In this document: positions 7,291-13,333 of the stretch, one piece after another
Layout of the letters: the number at the start of each line of letters is the position of its first letter
Position numbering within the stretch: the first letter of the stretch is position 1
NCBI GenBank assembly: GCA_026398575.1
Contig: JAPLSP010000458.1
Location: forward strand, 1-13,333
Reading direction: 5' to 3'
Length of the DNA stretch: 13,333 bases
From: Candidatus Sumerlaeota bacterium
GTDB taxonomy: Bacteria; Sumerlaeota; Sumerlaeia; JADFCT01
The notes under the pieces: model-generated
The model's database searches: none
Told to the model about the DNA's origin: nothing
Seen by the model: the letters and a program-made list of their open reading frames with translations, nothing else
Position numbers and translations under genes: made by a program

Positions 7291-7345
7291 ACCCGCTCCT
7301 ACTCTGTGATGAAATATGACAGGTATTCCACATCCGCTGACGCGC

Positions 7346-7357
7346 TTTATGCATAAA
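7346..7357. promoter_or_regulatory. 12-bp perfect palindrome upstream of the prepilin peptidase
   Basis: TTTATGCATAAA is a perfect palindrome in the 132-base gap upstream of the prepilin peptidase start. It could be an operator for a dimeric regulator. I cannot place convincing -35/-10 elements around it, so the role is a guess. Confidence 0.25.
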
Positions 7358-7422
7358 TGAGGCGGCGTCCTTTCGGCGCAGGAATAGGATCACCGAATGC
7401 TTGGGCCGTATCAAGCCATTCT

Positions 7423-10200
7423 TTATTCCAACCGCAAGCTCAAATCATCCAGATAAAAAACCCGCGCGTCTTTGCCCATTGCGCAAAAGCCGAACCATCT
7501 CAAACTTGTGAACTGCGGATCGCACTTGATTCCTGCGAAGCGCGCAGGCGCCTGCCCCGGAAGCGTCACGGTTGCATCATATTCGCCCTTGGCCTTGGCC
7601 CCGAGGCCGCATCGTATATCAATCTGAATCCACGTCTGCTTCGGCGCGCGGAGCATTTCTTTGCCGCTCACTCTGAGCGCGCCCGAAGGCAGGATGCTCA
7701 GCGACGGCCCGACTTTATACGGCTCCCCTTCCGTGCGCCACTCATGAAAAAATTCCGCGCCTTCCTCCATACGAACCTTGAAACTGCTGATGGCTGTTCC
7801 GTCTTTGTATCTCGGATCGCAGTAAGTGTGCGGATTGAAGTTGAATTTCTGCCCCGGCATATCCGCGAATTTGAGGCTGCGCCGCCCCGAAGCCACCACC
7901 TCGTCCGTAACGCGAATGACTGCCTTGTCGTTTTCCTCATACAAGGCAAAACCCTCCAACTTGCCGCCGACCGGCGTATCCTCGAAGCCATTACTGAGCG
8001 TCAGGGCGGGCGGTTCCTGCTCGCTGCGCAACCTCAAGAAAGGGCTGTCAGGCCGCGCCGGCGGCGCCGCTCCTGCCGCCGCCGCATAGCGCGAAGGCGT
8101 CTTGCGTCCGGCTTTGCCGGGATCGAATGGAACAAAGCCCACCTTTCGCGCAGGCGTATCCTGTGGCAGCGTGAAGTCCGCCTTTTCCGGATCCTTGAAT
8201 CCCGGATCGGCGATGATGGAGCGCGTGTCCTGCCCACCGCGTTTCCATTCGTCGAATGTTTTCTTGACGAAAGTGAACGTCCCGCCGCCTTGCTTCCAAT
8301 ATAAATTGGAATCGAACAAATAATTGCTTACCGATCCCGATAAATTCCCGCCCAGCAAATCGCCCTCTTTCCAATAGACGATATTGTTTGTGAAGACGAA
8401 GCTGCGATGCTCCTCCGCGCGCGAACGCTTGACCTGCGCCAGGCGCGAGAAGGCGAAGATATTGTTCGTGACGATATTCTCTTTGCCGTAGTGTTGATGG
8501 AAGGTGCCGTCTTTCACGCGATAGACCAGATTATCGCGCGCCGTCGCGCTCGTCGAGCCTTCATCGAAGTAAATGCCCCAGCCGCCGTAATCGAATGAAT
8601 CCACGTCGTGGAAGCAGTTGCCGCGAATCTCCGTTCCCGGCGAGATACCCAGTGTATATATCGCCCCCATATCGCTCAGGACGCGCTGCCCGATATTATA
8701 CACATGATTATATTCGATGATATTGTGATGGGCGTAGCTCTTGCCATAGCCCCATTCCCACCCAACGCTCAGGCCGCTATAGAAGAAATCATAGATGTCG
8801 TTGTTGGCGATGCGATTATTGGGGCAGTTGCCGATCCAGACGCCGATGGCCGCTGGATAGACACGCCCGCCGTGAGCGATCGTGTTGTTGAGGACGATAT
8901 GTCCTCCGCCGACCACCTCGTCGGTCTTGGGGAGCTTGGTCACGGCGCTGGCGCCGAAGATGCCGCCGAATTTGGCGCCGATCTGCAACCCGCCGGCGCC
9001 AAGGTCCGTGATATCGCAATTCTCGATCCGGTCATCCAGGCAGCCCGCGCCCAGTTCGATGGCGTAGGCGCCGACGTGTTGAATGGCGCATTCCACCCAC
9101 GCGCAATGCCGGGCGCCTTGCGCGCGAATTGCGCCATTCAGGACCGCTTCGGCCTGCGCGCAATCGTATCCCCGGCGCGGAACCAGGCATTCGGTGTGCG
9201 CGAATGACAGATTCTCGAAGCGCACATAATCAACCCATTGCTTCTTGGCGACATCGCCCTCCAAGCGCATCAGGCATTCCAGCTGCGGCGCAATGACTTC
9301 GGCGCTTTCGATCTTCTCGCCCGGCATCGGAATATACGTCAGCTCGCCGGTCTTACGATCGAGATACCATTGACCAGGCTCGCTGAGCGCTTCGGCGACG
9401 TTTTCGAGGATATAGCGGCGTTTGCGATGCAGGCCATTCCAGGCAGCGCCGGTTATGGCGTCGGGGGCGGTCAGGATGGCCAGATGATTTTCCGGCTCGA
9501 TCGTCTGGATGCGTTTGCGCGAAATCGTCCATACGTTGAAAATCACCGCTTCGATGTCTTCAAGATTCCGCCAGCCAGCTTTCAGATCATCGCTATTAAA
9601 ATGAAGGCGATCATGGCTTGGCTTGGTGTCGCCCGGTTTCGGCGTAGGGTCGCGCGCGATGAAGAAAACGCCTTCCTTGGGAACGCGCGGACGCAACCGG
9701 CGCTGCCCATTGACGAACAACTGCGAGAACTGCCATTTGCCCTGTTCGACTTCCGGGATGCGCAACCGCCAGCGCCCATCGGCGCCGGCCTGAAAGCCGC
9801 GCAGCGCCACGCCGCCGCTGATGACTGGAAACTCTCCCTGCGCCGCGCGCCAGATAATAGGCGCCTGCGCGCTTCCGGAATCCTGCGGCTCAAGCAACAG
9901 CGCTTCATTGATGAAATAATTTCCACCGCGCAGCTCGATAACCACGGGCTTGCCGGCTTGAGCAGCTTGAGCGGCTTTCTTTGCGCGGACAGCATCGCGC
10001 GCGCGCATCAGCGTGGCGAAAGGTTTTTCCTTGGTTCCCGGATTGCGGTCATCGCCTTGGGGAGGCGGAGCAATAAAAAAGTCCGCATCTTTTTCCGCTG
10101 CCGCAGAAAAAGAACTACATAATAGCGGGAAGAGGCCCATCAGCAGGATGACGGGGAGACTTCCGGTTATTTTTATATCGCCTCTATTTATACCAAACAT
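7423..10200 (-). CDS. Secreted right-handed parallel beta-helix protein, GH141-like, with C-terminal beta-sandwich
   Basis: From the ATG at 10200 the protein has 925 residues. The start is supported by AAGGAGAGG at 10205-10213, and by a signal peptide with hydrophobic core 14-30 ending in SAAA near 35. An in-frame ATG at 10299 is rejected because it puts a basic segment before the signal. The N-terminal motif FFIAPPPQGDDRNPGTKEKPFATL (split around 41-64) is typical of beta-helix enzymes of the GH141/DUF1565 type. Helix coils run from about 325 to 665, with N- and G-rich turns. D510 in LSDMGAIYTLG and D546 in GWGIYFDEGS are conserved acidic positions of GH141-like proteins and are candidate catalytic residues; known GH141 members include an alpha-L-fucosidase and a xylanase. 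A Pro/Ala linker (about 697-720) leads to a jelly-roll-like domain (about 735-925), perhaps carbohydrate-binding. Extracellular polysaccharide breakdown is likely; the substrate is unknown. Confidence 0.8.
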   Translation of the reverse strand: MFGINRGDIKITGSLPVILLMGLFPLLCSSFSAAAEKDADFFIAPPPQGDDRNPGTKEKPFATLMRARDAVRAKKAAQAAQAGKPVVIELRGGNYFINEALLLEPQDSGSAQAPIIWRAAQGEFPVISGGVALRGFQAGADGRWRLRIPEVEQGKWQFSQLFVNGQRRLRPRVPKEGVFFIARDPTPKPGDTKPSHDRLHFNSDDLKAGWRNLEDIEAVIFNVWTISRKRIQTIEPENHLAILTAPDAITGAAWNGLHRKRRYILENVAEALSEPGQWYLDRKTGELTYIPMPGEKIESAEVIAPQLECLMRLEGDVAKKQWVDYVRFENLSFAHTECLVPRRGYDCAQAEAVLNGAIRAQGARHCAWVECAIQHVGAYAIELGAGCLDDRIENCDITDLGAGGLQIGAKFGGIFGASAVTKLPKTDEVVGGGHIVLNNTIAHGGRVYPAAIGVWIGNCPNNRIANNDIYDFFYSGLSVGWEWGYGKSYAHHNIIEYNHVYNIGQRVLSDMGAIYTLGISPGTEIRGNCFHDVDSFDYGGWGIYFDEGSTSATARDNLVYRVKDGTFHQHYGKENIVTNNIFAFSRLAQVKRSRAEEHRSFVFTNNIVYWKEGDLLGGNLSGSVSNYLFDSNLYWKQGGGTFTFVKKTFDEWKRGGQDTRSIIADPGFKDPEKADFTLPQDTPARKVGFVPFDPGKAGRKTPSRYAAAAGAAPPARPDSPFLRLRSEQEPPALTLSNGFEDTPVGGKLEGFALYEENDKAVIRVTDEVVASGRRSLKFADMPGQKFNFNPHTYCDPRYKDGTAISSFKVRMEEGAEFFHEWRTEGEPYKVGPSLSILPSGALRVSGKEMLRAPKQTWIQIDIRCGLGAKAKGEYDATVTLPGQAPARFAGIKCDPQFTSLRWFGFCAMGKDARVFYLDDLSLRLE

Positions 10201-10330
10201 CAATCCTCTCCTTGGAAAACGAAAATATCGCAGACAATGGCTGCATTGTATCGTGCGATAAGCAGATTTTATTCGCTGAGGCCTCCAGAAATCCAGCAAA
10301 ACACGAGATATGATAATTCATGAGAGATTT

Positions 10331-11449
10331 TTATTCCGCTATCCGCTTGATAGAATCTATCAGGCGCTCGATTTGCTCGCGCGTGTGAGTGGCGAAGACG
10401 GCGATGCGAATGGCGCCGCCGGGAGGCGCGCTGCGATAGCGGGTATGCAGCATCGTATAAATGCCGAATTCCTTCAAGAGGCGCTCGTGAGTCTGCTTGA
10501 GATCGAGGCCGCTGCGGCTGTCGAGGGCGATGATCGGCGCGGGATGATCGGCCTGCACGGGAAGCCCAAGATCATGCAAGCCCTTGCGCAGCATGGCGAC
10601 GTTGCCGGCGAGCGAGGCGCGGATTTCCGGACGCTCCATCGTTATCTCGATGGCCCTGGCCGCGGCCGCCGCCATTGCCACGGGCGGGGAGGCTGCGCCG
10701 CGATTGGCGCCGGAACGTTCGTTGATCAGACGCATCAGTTCCGCATCGCCCGGGATAATCCCGCCGAAAGAGCCAAACGCCTTGCTAAGCGTTCCACAGC
10801 AATAGCGGCGGTCGCCCTGCATTCCGAAGTATTCGAGCGAGCCTTGCCCCTTCGCGCCGATCACCCCAAAGGCGTGCGCGTCGTCCACGCACAGCAGCGC
10901 GCCATCGTACTCCGAAAGAGCCTTCCAATAATCCGGCAGCGGCGGGATTGCGCCCGTGACGGGAAACATGCCGTCGGTCATCACCAGCGGGCGCTGCCCG
11001 GCGAAGATATGGCGCTTGAGCAGGCGCGCAAGGTCTTCGGCGTCCAAGTGCGCAAAGCGGATGAGCGGCTTGCGTCGGGCATTCAGCGCATCTTCGATGC
11101 AGTAGTGCGCCTCGGCGTCCATGAAAGCGATATCGAAGCGGTCATCGAACGCTTCGCTCAGCAGGAAGGCGCCGAGATATCCCGAGCTGAAGATCATGAC
11201 TTGCGGCGTTTCGAAAAAGCGGCAGGCGGCGCGTTCGAGCGCGATGCGCGGCGGATAGACGCCCAATCCCGGCCTGTGCAGCGATCGCAAACCATAACGC
11301 AAGAGCGCGTCCGCCGCAGCCTGCAAGATTTCCGGATTGCCATAATATCCCAGGTAGCCGCAGCCGCTGAACCAGTCATAGGTCTTGTCGCCGATGACCA
11401 TGCGCGGACCTTCCGGAGTCTGGAAGAAGGGCGTTTGTTCCGCGTTCAT
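10331..11449 (-). CDS. Alpha-oxoamine-synthase-like PLP-dependent enzyme
   Basis: This 372-residue fold-type I PLP enzyme belongs to the group of 8-amino-7-oxononanoate synthase (BioF), 2-amino-3-ketobutyrate CoA ligase, 5-aminolevulinate synthase and serine palmitoyltransferase. These condense an amino acid with an acyl-CoA or acyl carrier. Visible landmarks are the N-terminal FSGCGYLGYYGNPE (27-40), H115 in the position that stacks on the PLP ring, D189 and H192 in VDDAHAFGVIG, and the Schiff-base lysine K223 in GTLSKAFGSFGG. The usual glycine-rich GSGGSR segment is replaced by LRSLHRPGLGVYPP (54-67), so it may be a divergent member with another substrate. AGGAG at 11457-11461, seven bases before the ATG, supports the start. 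No bio genes or acyl carrier protein lie nearby. The superfamily is firm; the reaction is not. Confidence 0.8.
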   Translation of the reverse strand: MNAEQTPFFQTPEGPRMVIGDKTYDWFSGCGYLGYYGNPEILQAAADALLRYGLRSLHRPGLGVYPPRIALERAACRFFETPQVMIFSSGYLGAFLLSEAFDDRFDIAFMDAEAHYCIEDALNARRKPLIRFAHLDAEDLARLLKRHIFAGQRPLVMTDGMFPVTGAIPPLPDYWKALSEYDGALLCVDDAHAFGVIGAKGQGSLEYFGMQGDRRYCCGTLSKAFGSFGGIIPGDAELMRLINERSGANRGAASPPVAMAAAAARAIEITMERPEIRASLAGNVAMLRKGLHDLGLPVQADHPAPIIALDSRSGLDLKQTHERLLKEFGIYTMLHTRYRSAPPGGAIRIAVFATHTREQIERLIDSIKRIAE

Positions 11450-11665
11450 TTGCGCGCTCCTATCGCTCCGGCGCCACTAAGAAACTGAGCGACAAAGCGC
11501 CGGCAGATGCGTTATTTAATATCCATCCGGTGCGCCATTGCAATGAGGAAAGGATTGACTTTCGCGCAGGAGGTAACGATAATCTTCTCGTTTGCATGGA
11601 ATATCATGCCTAATTTTTTCAATGTTTATATTTAGGAAGAGATAAAATGAGAGGAAGAGGCGGTC
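11450..11665. promoter_or_regulatory. Divergent intergenic region
   Basis: This 216-base region separates the minus-strand PLP enzyme from the plus-strand Uma2 gene and should hold both promoters. It turns markedly A+T-rich toward the Uma2 side (from about 11600). No -35/-10 pair with good spacing stands out. AGGAGGT at 11568-11574 is an ideal ribosome-binding sequence but has no plausible gene after it. Confidence 0.4.
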
Positions 11666-12325
11666 ATGGATGCTTTACTCGAACAAGTGATGGCATCGCC
11701 TGAATTGCCTCGTTACCTGACGGCAATTCAGGCGACGTTTGCACAAGAACAGCAATTGCGCCAGCGCTTTTATGAGGAAATTACAGAAAGCGATAAAGCA
11801 GAATTCATTAATGGAGAAATCATTATGCATTCGCCTGCAAGCGCCCGGCATATTGAAGTCAGCTGCTATTTGATAGAATTGCTTGCGCCTTATGTTACCG
11901 CCAACAAGTTGGGCGCCGTGTATTTTGAAAAGGCGCTCATCACTCTGACACGGAATGATTACGAGCCAGATATCTGTTTTTTTGGCCCTAAAAAAGCCAA
12001 GTCAATCCAACTGGAAACCACACGCTTCCCTGCGCCTGATTTTATTGCAGAGGTATTATCGCCCAGCACGGAAAAAAATGATCGCGGCATCAAATTTGAA
12101 GACTATGCCGCGCATGGCGTCGCGGAATATTGGATCGTGGATCCCGTCGCTATGTCGGTCGAACGATATCTATTGGAAGACGGCAAATACAAGATGCAAG
12201 GCTCGCCCTTGAATCCACAGATCGAATCCAAAGTGATCGCTAGTTTTAGCATTCCACGCATGGCGCTCTTTTCCCCGAATGAATGCCTCAAAACCCTCCG
12301 AGCAATCCTTGCGACATCGGCATAG
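11666..12325 (+). CDS. Uma2-family (DUF820) PD-(D/E)XK endonuclease-like protein
   Basis: Uma2/DUF820 proteins have a restriction-endonuclease-like fold and are often present in many copies in cyanobacteria, Chloroflexi and Planctomycetes; their cellular role is not settled. This 219-residue protein shows the family landmarks in order: AEFINGEIIMHSPAS (45-59), YEPDICFF (99-106) with D102, FIAEVLSPST (126-135) with E129, D139 and K143 in KNDRGIKFEDY, and GVAEYWIVDP (151-160). All putative active-site positions appear intact. The N-terminal 40 residues (Gln- and Glu-rich, helical) are longer than in minimal members. A purine-rich Shine-Dalgarno (GAGGAAGAGG) ends a few bases before the ATG. Base composition is A+T-richer than the minus-strand block, consistent with a mobile origin. 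It stands alone, with a 267-base gap to the next gene. Confidence 0.88.
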   Translation: MDALLEQVMASPELPRYLTAIQATFAQEQQLRQRFYEEITESDKAEFINGEIIMHSPASARHIEVSCYLIELLAPYVTANKLGAVYFEKALITLTRNDYEPDICFFGPKKAKSIQLETTRFPAPDFIAEVLSPSTEKNDRGIKFEDYAAHGVAEYWIVDPVAMSVERYLLEDGKYKMQGSPLNPQIESKVIASFSIPRMALFSPNECLKTLRAILATSA

Positions 12326-12592
12326 CAGCATATAAATCTTCGCAATTATATCCAGGCGCTGCCTCCCCATATTTGCGGAACCACTTTCGCATATTTTTTA
12401 TCGCTGCCAGTTCTTATTCCGATTTGATCGAATGATATAGACGTTAAGTGGAAGTATTATATTAAATGAACTTTGTGCAAATTATCATTTACATGCCCCG
12501 AACAGGCAGGTATTATTTTCAAAGAATTGCTCGTGGCAAACTTATGCCAAAAGCAATTTCTTATTACAACTTTCCACACGAGGAGTAGTCAC
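12326..12592 (+). promoter_or_regulatory. A+T-rich leader upstream of the histone-like gene
   Basis: The 267 bases between the Uma2 stop and the histone-like ATG are A+T-rich and carry no convincing gene. An in-frame ATG at 12473 would extend the histone-like protein by 40 residues. It lacks a Shine-Dalgarno, and the added residues do not resemble the rest of the protein. The region probably holds the promoter and a 5' leader; AGGAG at 12581-12585 is the ribosome-binding site. Confidence 0.45.
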
Positions 12593-13171
12593 ATGCCAAG
12601 AGGGAAAAAATCGCTCACACTCAGCCAGCTGAAACAACAGCTGGAACAGCAGCTGGAGGAAATCGAATCCTATGAGAGCATGACGGTCGTCTGCGAATAT
12701 CTTGAAGGAGGAGCGGCATTAGCCAAAGGGATCCAAGCCCTTAACCTGGCCAATGCCGGCAAGATGCCGGTGGGCAAGCGCATGAAGGCAGCCGCCAAAT
12801 TGAAGAATGCAGTGGCGGCGCACCTGGCGAAGGCAGAGAAATTTCTTCTGAAGAAACCAGGGCGCCAAGCCGCACCCGTCGCCGCCCCCCGCGCCAAGGC
12901 GCCCAAGGCGCCCAAGGCTGCTCCCGCCGCCGCCCCCGCCGCGAACAAAGGCAAACGGCTGACCAAGGCCATGGCCGACGCGGTGAAGAAAGCGATCATC
13001 TCGGTTCTGACCGAGGCCATGACGCCGATGGCCAAATCCGAGCTGGTCAAAAAAGTCGTCATGAAATGCGGCGTGGCCGCGAAGCAGGCGCGCAACGTCA
13101 TGATTGGCATGAAGCGCGAAAAAGCGATTCTGCCCGCCGGCTTCGGGAAATACACCGTCAAGCAGGCTTGA
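12593..13171 (+). CDS. Histone H1-like basic DNA-binding protein: coiled coil, Lys/Ala/Pro linker, winged-helix-like domain
   Basis: I start this 192-residue protein at 12593, where AGGAG (12581-12585) sits seven bases before the ATG. Three regions are visible. Residues 1-30 begin basic (MPRGKK) and continue as a Gln/Glu/Leu heptad-like helix (LSQLKQQLEQQLEEIESYE), a likely dimerisation coiled coil. Residues 60-120 are rich in Lys, Ala and Pro with AKAPKAPKAAPAAAP, like the tails of linker histones and bacterial H1-like proteins. Residues 124-190 form a predicted compact helical domain ending in GFGKYTV, which resembles the wing of a winged helix. TPMAKSELVKKV recalls HARE-HTH-like domains, but this match is by eye. 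The likely role is nucleoid compaction or chromosome-wide regulation. The DNA of the linker carries a 9-base near-repeat (GCCCAAGGC) at 12893-12918. The exact family is unknown to me. Confidence 0.75.
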   Translation: MPRGKKSLTLSQLKQQLEQQLEEIESYESMTVVCEYLEGGAALAKGIQALNLANAGKMPVGKRMKAAAKLKNAVAAHLAKAEKFLLKKPGRQAAPVAAPRAKAPKAPKAAPAAAPAANKGKRLTKAMADAVKKAIISVLTEAMTPMAKSELVKKVVMKCGVAAKQARNVMIGMKREKAILPAGFGKYTVKQA

Positions 13172-13238
13172 GTGCTCTGAATCACAAATTCGGCAACGTA
13201 TTATTGCCCAAGGGACGAAAGCAATGCGCTCAGGAGCG

Positions 13239-13263
13239 GCGCCAGCTTTTGGAGTAAGGTGGC
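13239..13263. repeat. Dispersed repeat, copy 2
   Basis: The 16 bases 13239-13254 are identical to 5350-5365, and the following TAAGGTGGC matches after a one-base gap. Here the sequence overlaps the left arm of the long inverted repeat that runs to the window edge. Confidence 0.6.
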
Positions 13264-13333
13264 TTGCCGCCTTCTTTTTTGCGCCAAGGCAATTGAAACG
13301 CCAAAAAGAAGGCGGCAAGCCACCTTACTCCAA
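13249..13333. repeat. Long inverted repeat (31-bp perfect arms), cut by the window edge
   Basis: The arm 13249-13279 is the exact reverse complement of 13303-13333. One mismatch and three more pairs (13281-13283 with 13299-13301) extend the stem inward to a short loop. Each arm also contains an imperfect palindrome, AAGGTGGC-TT-GCCGCCTT. The left arm is preceded by the dispersed-repeat core, so the right arm probably continues beyond the window. It starts 77 bases after the histone-like stop codon and may also end that transcript. Confidence 0.9.

Noticed and set aside
6451..7356. 301-codon plus-strand open frame opposite the prepilin peptidase
   Set aside because: It is extremely Arg/Gln-rich, as expected from the reverse of a membrane protein gene.
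9238..10122. 294-codon plus-strand open frame opposite the beta-helix gene
   Set aside because: It is a shadow of a well-supported secreted protein, with no family motif and low-complexity composition.
82..11449. Sphingolipid pathway joining the PAP2_C protein and the serine-palmitoyltransferase-like PLP enzyme
   Set aside because: The genes are about 9.5 kb apart on opposite strands with unrelated genes between, and the PLP enzyme cannot be assigned to the SPT branch.
10310..11488. 392-codon plus-strand open frame opposite the PLP enzyme
   Set aside because: It is antisense to a protein with clear PLP motifs, is rich in Arg, Ala and His, and shows no domain. Long antisense frames are expected in G+C-rich DNA.
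990..12325. Defence island formed by DUF3800 and Uma2
   Set aside because: The two genes are almost 10 kb apart with housekeeping and secreted-enzyme genes between, and no restriction, helicase or toxin partner is present.

Overview
The window comes from a bacterial chromosome of moderately high G+C, with islands of visibly lower G+C. The gene content suggests a saprophytic Gram-negative bacterium of the Planctomycetota-Verrucomicrobiota-Lentisphaerota type or a related candidate phylum. The reasons are several secreted carbohydrate-active or esterase-like proteins, an SGNH protein of a kind common in Planctomycetes, a bifunctional prepilin peptidase, an H1-like basic DNA-binding protein, and short intergenic repeats. 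This placement is inference from family distribution. No rRNA, tRNA or CRISPR array is visible.

Layout. A plus-strand PAP2_C-type membrane phosphatase/phosphotransferase (82-855) opens the window. It converges on a minus-strand DUF3800 gene (990-1841), and its Rho-independent terminator lies inside the DUF3800 coding sequence. A long minus-strand block follows, read from high to low coordinates: an alpha-oxoamine-synthase-like PLP enzyme (11449-10331), a large secreted right-handed beta-helix protein resembling GH141 (10200-7423), a prepilin peptidase (7290-6349), shikimate dehydrogenase aroE (6280-5396), a secreted SGNH-like hydrolase (5252-4302), and a secreted (beta/alpha)8-barrel hydrolase-like protein (4014-1987). 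Gaps of about 70-290 bases separate these genes, so they are probably several transcription units and not one operon. Only prepilin peptidase and aroE look closely coupled. Diverging to the right are a Uma2-family PD-(D/E)XK nuclease-like gene (11666-12325) and a histone-like gene (12593-13171).

Three of the proteins carry signal peptides and act outside the cytoplasm (beta-helix, SGNH, barrel). This fits polysaccharide breakdown at or beyond the cell surface, but substrates cannot be read from the sequence. The DUF3800 and Uma2 genes are A+T-richer than their neighbours and belong to families that move between genomes.

The most unusual items are: a composite heptamer tandem array in the prepilin peptidase-aroE gap; a perfect 31-bp inverted repeat at the right edge, part of which recurs next to aroE; and a chromatin-type protein with an N-terminal coiled coil, a Lys/Ala/Pro linker and a C-terminal winged-helix-like domain. 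I found no convincing multi-gene defence or biosynthetic system.
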